Source of the DNA: Variovorax sp.
GTDB lineage: Bacteria > Pseudomonadota > Gammaproteobacteria > Burkholderiales > Burkholderiaceae_C
DNA: 64,000 nucleotides
NCBI GenBank assembly: GCA_017744935.1
Contig: JAGIAI010000015.1
Coordinates: forward strand, 22,630 to 86,629
Direction of reading: 5' to 3'
A model generated the notes under the pieces. That model was not told the DNA's origin. It saw nothing but the letters and a program-made list of their open reading frames with translations, and ran no database searches. Shown here in pieces: positions 27,801 to 33,936 of the stretch. A program made the translations under genes and the position numbers. Numbering within the stretch: the first letter of the stretch is position 1; each line of letters opens with the position of its first letter.

Positions 27801-28274
27801 AAACTCGTATCCCAAGAGCTTGACGTTGTTTTTGTAATGACCGGAGCAGGGCCTTTGGATACCAAGCTACAGGAGGCAATTGCGTCAGCCAAATTCCCCA
27901 AAGGCCGATTCTTGATGAAGGGGGCCGTTCCAGACATCAAGCCCTATATTCAAGCGTGCGACATCCTGGTGCTGCCCTCTCAAATGGATGGTCGGCCCAC
28001 GGTCGTCATGGAGGCCCTCGCCAGTGGGGTGGCGGTGGTGGCCTCTCGTGTTGGTGCATTGCCTGAAATTTTTGAGCACGGACGCCAAGGTTATTTGTGC
28101 ACCCCTGGCGATTACAAATGCTTTGCTGAGTCCATCACGGAGCTTGCGCTGGATGCACGCAAGCTGGGGCAATTCAGGCACGACGCTAGAGTGCTCGCCG
28201 AGGAGCGATTGGATATTCAAGCAATGCTCGAAGCCTACGAAATCGGCTTGCGAAATCTTATCAAGACCAAATAG
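24876..28274 (+). CDS. Multidomain protein: zinc-ribbon methyltransferase, coiled coil, GT2 and GT4 glycosyltransferases
   Basis: This 1132-residue cytoplasmic protein joins four parts. Residues 1-30 hold a zinc ribbon (Cys3, Cys6, Cys26, Cys29). A SAM methyltransferase follows with ILDVGCADGYLL at 85-96. Residues about 325-410 are a charged coiled coil (IEIARLKGDLEVVQ to RLDAIERSSSWRMTGP). A GT2 domain begins near 499 (SVIIPCFNYGHLV), with acidic CCLDADD near 588. A GT4 domain starts near 768 (LAMPFLILGGAERLLSSVV), and its donor-binding end has SQMDGRPTVVMEALASGVAV near 1035. It probably adds at least two sugars to the lipid-linked polymer, with the methyltransferase acting on a sugar. Linkages are unknown. 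GC content is visibly lower than in rfbABD. Confidence 0.85.
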   Translation: MICNACSGSTFRQFAVRNDGMEVKQCTHCGLGVVAHLPESTEEYYDDNYYVDGGSSGYVDYSFMAEHGLGWTAALVKLLCSGGRILDVGCADGYLLDKFNADFEKFGIEVNAKAAAEARDRGITILGNDLLDSQLVRDQGSSFDVVTSIAVFEHLLGFREGFKAAVELLKSDGFMVFEVPVMSATESNAAWMQSSFEHIYYPTERSIRYIVENTLGCQLVGAELPIKDYASTYVGIVTRDLRQAERVKAVFDRVMRADFASDRVEEVRASTHLHLLHAGQATEASVLSLNGLTTAEMTPPLVARIAQLWSFDLRRLGVRVLQGVELNAAKIEIARLKGDLEVVQNDARLNAARATEALNFEIRRASSADAAALRKKLSLVEARAAEMEARALHASARLDAIERSSSWRMTGPIRRLVGRYPRIARRARQSAKVVWWTLQGTILDHTREFLRRRSHRTVAAARNSAVMDERLLAANLLPETGMAPDLVDEPTGPAWPVDRPLVSVIIPCFNYGHLVGEAIRSVESQTFQDLEIIVVEGGSSSPESRERLIEAISAGSPRVRLLIQDRPHRAGANRNFGISHARGKYICCLDADDRLAPTFVEKAVFMLEHSGYDVVSPGLRVFGNKSEIWAPHDRPTLDMLVEANNVVTCAMFRRTYWREAGGYRDSDPSTGHIHEDWLFWVRLAALGARFVSIREPLLEYRSHGRTLSNSRSVLENEVQKLQIQRFNADVLTEENLLAARLKSATPPSRPPQTFQNRPLRSLTKYGPTVLLAMPFLILGGAERLLSSVVAHLSRSGWRVIVVTTVPIDQSHGDTTSWFSSSTAEIFHLPRFLDQEYWRDFLDHLVDSRSVDVVWVTGSAFVYDYLPALKLRRPTLGVADLLFNTVGHTANNRRYADCIDLTFVENNEVKQWLLEAGELNDRISLVESGVDLKSNAPTEADQDFLDSEGIPAGAIVVGYFGRWSDEKDPVGFVEIAKLVSQELDVVFVMTGAGPLDTKLQEAIASAKFPKGRFLMKGAVPDIKPYIQACDILVLPSQMDGRPTVVMEALASGVAVVASRVGALPEIFEHGRQGYLCTPGDYKCFAESITELALDARKLGQFRHDARVLAEERLDIQAMLEAYEIGLRNLIKTK

Positions 28275-28328
28275 ATGGCCGTTCTGCGGCACGTCGCTGG
28301 TGGGCGGTGCTGCGGTGGTGCTCATCGC

Positions 28329-28358
28329 AAAAAAACGCCGCGAATTGCTGTCGCGGCG
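28329..28358 (-). terminator. Rho-independent terminator of the AT-rich minus-strand operon
   Basis: An 8-bp perfect stem (CGCCGCGA at 28336-28343 with TCGCGGCG at 28351-28358) and a 7-nt loop are followed on the minus strand by seven T residues (28335 down to 28329). It lies about 28 bp beyond the stop at 28386, where leftward transcription of the cassette would end. Confidence 0.85.
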
Positions 28359-28385
28359 ATTCTGAAGTCGGGTCAGGTGGTGAGT

Positions 28386-29351
28386 TTAACTCCAGCGCCA
28401 GACAATGCCTCTGATCATTTTAAGTCCGAGCTTTAGTGCGACGAGGTTGTCGATATTTCCCCCCTTGCTTTCTCCAATTCGCTTGTGGAAAGAAATTGGA
28501 GCCTCAAGAATCCTCAATCCGGATTGCAGAGCTACGTCCAGGAAGTAGGGATTGAATTCAAGATTGATTTCTGGGTTGAGCTTTGGAAGCAGCTCTCGCA
28601 AAGCCGCCGATCGACATGCCTTGTACGTCGTTCCAACATCGCTGAATGTTGCGTTGCCGAGATGCTTGATTTCTAGCAATTTCCCGACAAAAACGTTCCC
28701 ATAGAACATAAACGTGCTCAGCTGAGTGTCTTTCGCCCGGAGTTGTTCAACCGTTCTGGTCCCGGTCACAATGTCCGCGTGCGGAATGTATGCCATCAGC
28801 TTATCTATGTCGTAAGCCCGAAATGTCATATCGCCCTCGCAGAGGACTACGATTTCGGAATCTTCAAATCGACAACCTTCTGAAAGGGCTCGATATACGC
28901 ATGCGCCGTAGCCCTGCCGTGATTCGTTAAACACGAGTGCGCCAGCTTCTTCCGCGGCGTCCATCGTGCGATCTTTGCTGTTATTGCTGATCACGATGAC
29001 TCGCTTGACCGCAGGATGGTCGAGGAAATCGCGTACTGCCGGGCCGATACTTGCTTCGTCGTTATAGGCGGTCAGCACGACAGTCAGGGTTTGAGTATTG
29101 ATGTTGTCGTGCTTTATGAAGTCATTCCTTCTCTTGGCAGGATAAAGAATGAAGAGATCCAGAAGGATGAATCCCCAGCCCACCAAGAAGGGGAAGCCGG
29201 AATACCATATCAGCAGTTCGTTAAAGAGCAGGGCTTGAGGGGTGTCAAAAAAAAGCCGCCGAGGTACCGCAATCAAAACGCCCAACGAGTATGCGAAGAT
29301 GGCCAGGAGCACCAGCACAATTCCGTAGAGCGCGAGTCTTTCTCGTCTCAT
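28386..29351 (-). CDS. Membrane GT2 glycosyltransferase, polyprenyl-phosphate sugar synthase-like
   Basis: The 321-residue protein begins with two transmembrane segments (LYGIVLVLLAIFAYSLGV and FLVGWGFILLDLFILYP). A GT2 domain follows: TLTVVLTAYNDEASIGPAV, IVISNNSKDRT, and VVLCEGDMTF in the DxD position. It resembles DPM/GtrB-like enzymes that charge undecaprenyl phosphate with a sugar, but with the membrane part at the front rather than the back. Its ATG overlaps the stop of the methyltransferase gene (29348-29351). It is the last gene of the cassette before the terminator. Base composition is AT-richer than the locus average. Confidence 0.78.
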   Translation of the reverse strand: MRRERLALYGIVLVLLAIFAYSLGVLIAVPRRLFFDTPQALLFNELLIWYSGFPFLVGWGFILLDLFILYPAKRRNDFIKHDNINTQTLTVVLTAYNDEASIGPAVRDFLDHPAVKRVIVISNNSKDRTMDAAEEAGALVFNESRQGYGACVYRALSEGCRFEDSEIVVLCEGDMTFRAYDIDKLMAYIPHADIVTGTRTVEQLRAKDTQLSTFMFYGNVFVGKLLEIKHLGNATFSDVGTTYKACRSAALRELLPKLNPEINLEFNPYFLDVALQSGLRILEAPISFHKRIGESKGGNIDNLVALKLGLKMIRGIVWRWS

Positions 29352-30004
29352 CTGCTCTTTCCTTGTGATCCTTCGTTCTTGCGAAACACCCCGAGCATCT
29401 GCTTTGCGAATGGGCGATAGGGCGAACCTAGATATGCTCGCGTCAAGAAATACGTCTTCGGCAGGCGAGATTTTAATGAGAACGGCAGGAACTTTTTCTC
29501 CATTGCAATTTTTTCAAATGAGTTCGCGAGAAAAAAGTCTTCGAGCGAACGATGGCTAAATGCCTTCTTATGCGTGAAATCATCAAAGTACTCTCTGTAC
29601 GCATAGTAAAAATTCGGCTGCATAGTAATGAATATGCCGCTCGGCTTCAGAATGCGCCAGAACTCCTTTATCGCGATCGCGAGCTCGTCGTCGGACAGGT
29701 GCTCCAGGAGATTGCTGCTGAATGCAACATCGATGCTCGCGTTGGGAATGTGTGAAAGATCGGTGGCTCTGGTCGACTGGAACGATACTGCTGGGTGAAG
29801 ATAGTTCGCTGCATCCGGATTTAAGTCGATCGCAAATCGAGCCTCGGCGTCAACATTGTTAATGAAATCTCCATAGCCGCAACCGATATCAAGAACCGTC
29901 TGATGCTTGGGCCCCGTGTATTTCTTCAAATAGTCGACGATGGCCCTCCACACCTTCCCTCTCCCCGGATCAGGCGTGTATCTAGTCGTGTAATAGTTGC
30001 TCAT
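29348..30004 (-). CDS. Class I SAM-dependent methyltransferase
   Basis: The 218-residue protein has the Rossmann methyltransferase motifs: VLDIGCGYGDFINNV (SAM site) near residues 37-51, FAIDLNPDAA (acidic ribose-binding residue), and VAFSSNLLEHLSD. The target could be a sugar hydroxyl or a lipid-linked intermediate. It overlaps both neighbours by 4 nt (29348-29351 and 30001-30004), so the cassette is translationally coupled. AT-rich codon use is shared with the cassette. Confidence 0.8.
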   Translation of the reverse strand: MSNYYTTRYTPDPGRGKVWRAIVDYLKKYTGPKHQTVLDIGCGYGDFINNVDAEARFAIDLNPDAANYLHPAVSFQSTRATDLSHIPNASIDVAFSSNLLEHLSDDELAIAIKEFWRILKPSGIFITMQPNFYYAYREYFDDFTHKKAFSHRSLEDFFLANSFEKIAMEKKFLPFSLKSRLPKTYFLTRAYLGSPYRPFAKQMLGVFRKNEGSQGKSR

Positions 30005-31689
30005 TTTTTTGCGGCGTAGATGTAAAAGTTTCCGAAATTCTTGTCTAGATAGCAGCAGTTTTCCAGGGCTTTTCGAACCTCCGGATACGCATCTATTCTG
30101 TCTTCCCCAATGCCCTGTGTCGCTACGAAGAATCGAACTCCGGATTTTGTCAGTTCCTCCAGCTTCTCCTTGGCGTTCGGCCTGAAGAAGGTTAGATAGT
30201 TTTCGACGTATCTGTTGCCGGTGTAGTAGCCAACATCCTTCATGCTCCAGATGACTTCGTCTTTTTTCATTTGAGATTTCAAATATGAAACCGTCTCATC
30301 CATGCCGCTCTGACCTCGATCATATTTGGTTGAGGTCGGAAGAATGGCGTCGTATCTGGAAACTGAAAGAGTTATTCCGACCACTGCCGCGAAAGTGATT
30401 GATGCAACCGTTGATGGAGCATTTTCACGATTTTTCGTGAATCTCAATATCAGCCCGACCAGGATGCCTGCAAGAATGATGAGCAGTGGAATATATGCCG
30501 GCTGGCGGTTGAAGTGGAGATCGAGATCGTCTGCGAAATGAATGGTCACATACCAAAAAATTAGCCCAACAAAGCATAAGGTTGCGATTTGGAGTTTTTT
30601 GGGTTGCTCGCTCCGGTTGTAAACGAAGTTGCTGATCCAGCGGGCGGTCACTATGGAGATTCCGATGCATGCCAGCTGAAAAACGGCAAATGGATACTTG
30701 AAAAATCCCCCAAAAGGTGCGATCAATCCGCAGTAGAAAAGAGTCACGCCTGCGGCGAAATACATCAATAGAAGTACGCGAATGCGAGCAAACGTGCCGT
30801 TTTTGTCAATGCTTTCTGAAGTCAGTGTCGCTACGAAGAGAAGCAAAAACGGAGGTGTTATGGAAGCAAAGAATGCGGAGGAGTAATTGAGGTTTTGGAG
30901 GATTTTTGCTGGCACTTGCTCAATGCCGCTGGTTCCGCTTCCTTTGGTGAAGGAGTGGACCAAGAAGGTAAACGCATAGGAAAACGAGAGATCGGCGACC
31001 TTGCAGTAGATCCAGTAGGTTGCCACAAATAACACTATCCCCGATCCGAAAATAATGACGGCTCGGTTTCCGATTTCCTGAATCGAGTGCTTGCTGATCT
31101 TCCAATAAGAAATCGCCAGTGGGATCAAGGCTAGAGGTGTTGTGAGCTTTGCCCAGAGTAGAAGTCCGAATACCCCTCCAAGTGCGATTTTTTTTGAGTC
31201 TCTTATTAAGAGAAGAATGAAGAGTGTGATGAGTGGTGGGAGTATTGTTGAGTCAATGTCCGGCAGCGTGGTGTTGGCCAGCGTATAGGGATTGGTTAAA
31301 TAGAGTGCAAGAAATGCCAGGGAGCTTAGCCCAAGGTATTTTTCTTGGACCAACTCCTTGATTATCAGTATCGACAGGTAGGCTGTAATCAGTGTGCAAA
31401 TCAATCCAAATGAGCGGACAGTATTTTCGGAAAATCCGAATAATTTGATGTGGCCGGCGAGGGCGTAGATGTAGAGAGGAGGGTGGTATAAGCCGAGATG
31501 TTCTGGGCTTTCTTCTCCTCTGTAGTAGACCGGTCGGCCACTTTCGCTCGTGGCCTTGGCGACGAGCGGGAAATCCATCTCGTCGAGCGTAAATTTTTTG
31601 GCCGATTGGGCAAAGATCAGGCAGGAGAAAATTGCAACAATTGAAACTGCGAGAATCGCAAATACATTGGATTTGAGGCGAAGTGTCAT
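30001..31689 (-). CDS. GT39-family membrane glycosyltransferase (ArnT/PMT-like)
   Basis: The 562-residue protein has about eleven transmembrane segments. The first periplasmic loop motif FTLDEMDFPLVAKA provides the acidic pair expected of GT39/GT83 enzymes, followed by LGLYHPPLYIYALA. Such enzymes take a sugar from a polyprenyl phosphate on the periplasmic face. It is not the lipid A transferase, which is the separate arnT in this window. The codons are strikingly AT-rich: 31201-31260 has 23 G+C in 60 bases by hand count. It starts one base after the stop of the small flippase-like gene. Confidence 0.82.
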   Translation of the reverse strand: MTLRLKSNVFAILAVSIVAIFSCLIFAQSAKKFTLDEMDFPLVAKATSESGRPVYYRGEESPEHLGLYHPPLYIYALAGHIKLFGFSENTVRSFGLICTLITAYLSILIIKELVQEKYLGLSSLAFLALYLTNPYTLANTTLPDIDSTILPPLITLFILLLIRDSKKIALGGVFGLLLWAKLTTPLALIPLAISYWKISKHSIQEIGNRAVIIFGSGIVLFVATYWIYCKVADLSFSYAFTFLVHSFTKGSGTSGIEQVPAKILQNLNYSSAFFASITPPFLLLFVATLTSESIDKNGTFARIRVLLLMYFAAGVTLFYCGLIAPFGGFFKYPFAVFQLACIGISIVTARWISNFVYNRSEQPKKLQIATLCFVGLIFWYVTIHFADDLDLHFNRQPAYIPLLIILAGILVGLILRFTKNRENAPSTVASITFAAVVGITLSVSRYDAILPTSTKYDRGQSGMDETVSYLKSQMKKDEVIWSMKDVGYYTGNRYVENYLTFFRPNAKEKLEELTKSGVRFFVATQGIGEDRIDAYPEVRKALENCCYLDKNFGNFYIYAAKK

Positions 31690-31690
31690 G

Positions 31691-32050
31691 CTAGCCTTTG
31701 GACGTAACGTAGATGCCGACCAAAATAATTGCTATTCCTGTCCACTTGATATACGACACGGATTCCCCAAGGTAGGCAATGGCCAGAATGGGAGTGATGA
31801 TGTAGACGAGCGAGAAAAGAGGTTGCAAGAAGGTAATGTCGAGCTTCTTCAGGAGATAGATCCAGATGATGACCGGAACTATGTACATGAGAACGCCCAA
31901 TTGCAGACGCCACTCGAACGCCGCTTGAAAGGCGGCGCTGAAAATGCCTTGCTGGTGATCGATTTTTGTGGCGCCGGCTTTTAAAAGTATGCTTCCGAGG
32001 GAGCTCAGAAAGACGCCTAGAAAGACTAGTAGCCAATATGCTAGTGACAA
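31691..32050 (-). CDS. Small EamA/SMR-type membrane protein, possible lipid-linked sugar flippase (ArnE/F-like)
   Basis: This is a 119-residue protein with four transmembrane segments (starting MSLAYWLLVFLGVFLSS, ending WTGIAIILVGIYVTSKG), the size and plan of EmrE and of ArnE/ArnF. The Glu in LGESVSY sits in the last loop and helix, as in SMR proteins. There is no ATG at a sensible place. A TTG at 32050 has GAGGG 5 nt upstream and is chosen, although the frame stays open to an ATG at 32314 with an implausible proline-rich extension. As first gene of the cassette it would flip the polyprenyl-linked sugar made by the GT2. That role is inferred. Confidence 0.72.
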   Translation of the reverse strand: MSLAYWLLVFLGVFLSSLGSILLKAGATKIDHQQGIFSAAFQAAFEWRLQLGVLMYIVPVIIWIYLLKKLDITFLQPLFSLVYIITPILAIAYLGESVSYIKWTGIAIILVGIYVTSKG

Positions 32051-32336
32051 GATGACCCTCGTGGTGATCAGCGGGCGTTGCCCGCGCTTGATAGTTTGGT
32101 TTGAGGTTTTGAGGAAGCTCGGGATTATTGCCGACCGCACGTGGCTCGAGAGGCCGGCGTGTGCGGCCCGGGGCGGAGGGTCAGGGGGCTCGTGAGCCAG
32201 AGGCTGCTGGGTGACCAGCTTGGCGTCCTCCTTCGTTAGGCAGGATGCGTCCGAACACCCACCCCAAGCGTGTGAAAATCGATGGCTAGAGCGGGCAACC
32301 GACTGGTATCGCACACTTTTTTCTCAATGTTTAAGT
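32051..32336. other. Divergent intergenic region between the AT-rich cassette and rfbC
   Basis: This 286-bp gap separates the leftward cassette from rightward rfbC and should hold promoters for both. It contains a small hairpin (GCGGGC at 32071-32076 with GCCCGC at 32080-32085), not followed by a T-run in either direction. Base composition returns to GC-rich from about 32110 to 32240, so the left junction of the cassette is probably here. No gene or repeat was recognised. Confidence 0.45.
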
Positions 32337-32888
32337 ATGAAGATCTCCTCTACCTCGATTTCAGACGTCGTCCTGTTGGAGCCGAAGGTGTTTGGTGACT
32401 CCCGAGGATTCTTCTTCGAGAGCTACAACGAGGAAGCCTTCAGGAAGGCCGTTGGCCAAGAGGTTCGCTTCGTGCAGGACAATCATTCACGCTCGGCTCG
32501 TGGGGTGCTGCGTGGTCTGCACTATCAGGTCAAGCAGCCCCAGGGGAAGCTGGTTCGCGTCGTTCGGGGCGCGGTGTTCGACGTGGCGGTGGACATTCGC
32601 CCGACGTCGCCGACATTCGGCAAATGGGTGGGCGTGGAGCTCAGCGAGGACAACCATCGGCAACTCTGGGTTCCTCCGGGTCTGGCACATGGCTTTCTCG
32701 TGCTGAGCGAGTCCGCTGATTTTCTTTACAAGACGACGGACTACTACGCGCCGCAATATGAGCGGAGCATCGCGTGGAACGACCCCGCGATCGGTATTCG
32801 CTGGCCGTCGAACGGTGAGCCGACTCTTTCGGCGAAGGACGCCGCGGCGCCGACCATGGCGGACGGCCTTCGCCGTGACGCCGAATGA
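32337..32888 (+). CDS. rfbC: dTDP-4-dehydrorhamnose 3,5-epimerase
   Basis: RfbC epimerises dTDP-4-keto-6-deoxyglucose to dTDP-4-keto-L-rhamnose. The 183-residue cupin has SRGFFFESYNEEAF, the catalytic-His segment LRGLHYQ, VDIRPTSPTFGKW, PPGLAHGFLVLSE, and the Tyr region YKTTDYYAPQYERSI. All match RmlC at its normal size. It is separated from rfbBDA by 10 kb of other genes. Its stop overlaps the start of galE by 4 nt. Confidence 0.95.
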   Translation: MKISSTSISDVVLLEPKVFGDSRGFFFESYNEEAFRKAVGQEVRFVQDNHSRSARGVLRGLHYQVKQPQGKLVRVVRGAVFDVAVDIRPTSPTFGKWVGVELSEDNHRQLWVPPGLAHGFLVLSESADFLYKTTDYYAPQYERSIAWNDPAIGIRWPSNGEPTLSAKDAAAPTMADGLRRDAE

Positions 32889-33883
32889 TTCTGGTCACCG
32901 GCGGTGCCGGATACATCGGCTCCCACACCTGCGTCGAGTTGGCGCGCGCGGGGCGCGAGTTCGCTGTTCTCGACAACCTCTGCAACAGTTCGCCTTCCGT
33001 TCTGGACGGAATCGCCCGGTTGGCTGGCGCGGTGGTGCCTTTCTATGAGGGCGACATCCGCGACAAGGCACTGCTTGAGCGAATCTTCGAGTCGCACGCC
33101 ATCTCTGCGGTCATCCATTTCGCCGGCCTCAAATCCGTTGGCGATTCGGTCCGCCAGCCCATCGAGTACTTTGACAACAACGTCACCGGCTCGATCGAGT
33201 TGCTGATGGCGATGCGTCGCGCCGGCTGCAAGACGATGGTGTTCTCCTCTTCCGCGACTGTGTACGGGAACGCGACAACGATGCCGATCACCGAGGAGGC
33301 GCCGCGTGCTGCGGTCAATCCTTACGGCCAGAGCAAGGTGGTGGTGGAGGATCTCCTCCGTGACGTCTACGCCTCCGACCCGAGCTGGCGCGTTGCGCGG
33401 CTGCGCTACTTCAACCCGGTTGGCGCACACGAGAGCGCGCTGATAGGGGAACGTCCGCAGGGCACGCCAAACAATCTCATGCCCATCGTGGCGCAGGTTG
33501 CTGGTGGCGAACGGCCCGCCGTCACGGTTTTCGGCTGCGACTACCCGACGCCAGACGGCACCGGCGTGCGCGACTACATCCACGTAGTGGATCTGGCGGA
33601 AGGGCATGTCGCCGCGCTGGATTTTCTCGAGCGCTCACCACAAGACCTCGTCTTGAACCTGGGGACGGGGCGCGGGACCTCGGTTCTCGAGATGATCGCT
33701 GCGTTCGAAAGGGTCAGCTCACGGGAGATCCCTTTCGAGATGGCCGCCCGGCGCCCGGGCGATGTGCCGGTCTGCTATGCGGACGTCAGCCGTGCGGAGC
33801 AACTCATCGGCTGGAAGGCCAGACGGAATGTCGAGGACATGTGTCGCGACTCATGGCGTTGGCAGGTCTCGAGCGCCCAATGA
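32885..33883 (+). CDS. galE: UDP-glucose 4-epimerase, copy 1
   Basis: GalE interconverts UDP-glucose and UDP-galactose (or the GlcNAc/GalNAc pair). The 332-residue extended SDR has [22 protein letters not shown] and YGQSKVVVE, with NPVGAHESALIGERPQG and PNNLMP typical of GalE. It is coupled to rfbC by a 4-nt overlap. A second, clearly similar galE is at 47996-49015, and the two may serve different pathways or be redundant. Confidence 0.92.
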   Translation: MILVTGGAGYIGSHTCVELARAGREFAVLDNLCNSSPSVLDGIARLAGAVVPFYEGDIRDKALLERIFESHAISAVIHFAGLKSVGDSVRQPIEYFDNNVTGSIELLMAMRRAGCKTMVFSSSATVYGNATTMPITEEAPRAAVNPYGQSKVVVEDLLRDVYASDPSWRVARLRYFNPVGAHESALIGERPQGTPNNLMPIVAQVAGGERPAVTVFGCDYPTPDGTGVRDYIHVVDLAEGHVAALDFLERSPQDLVLNLGTGRGTSVLEMIAAFERVSSREIPFEMAARRPGDVPVCYADVSRAEQLIGWKARRNVEDMCRDSWRWQVSSAQ

Positions 33884-33936
33884 CGACGAGTTTCTGCCCC
33901 CTCTGGCAGTCCGTGGACCTCCGCCGGGACTGAATT

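Noticed and set aside
31691..32314. 207-residue version of the small membrane protein
   Set aside because: The added N-terminus is proline-rich, lies across the GC boundary and lacks family resemblance. A TTG with a ribosome site fits the four-helix core.
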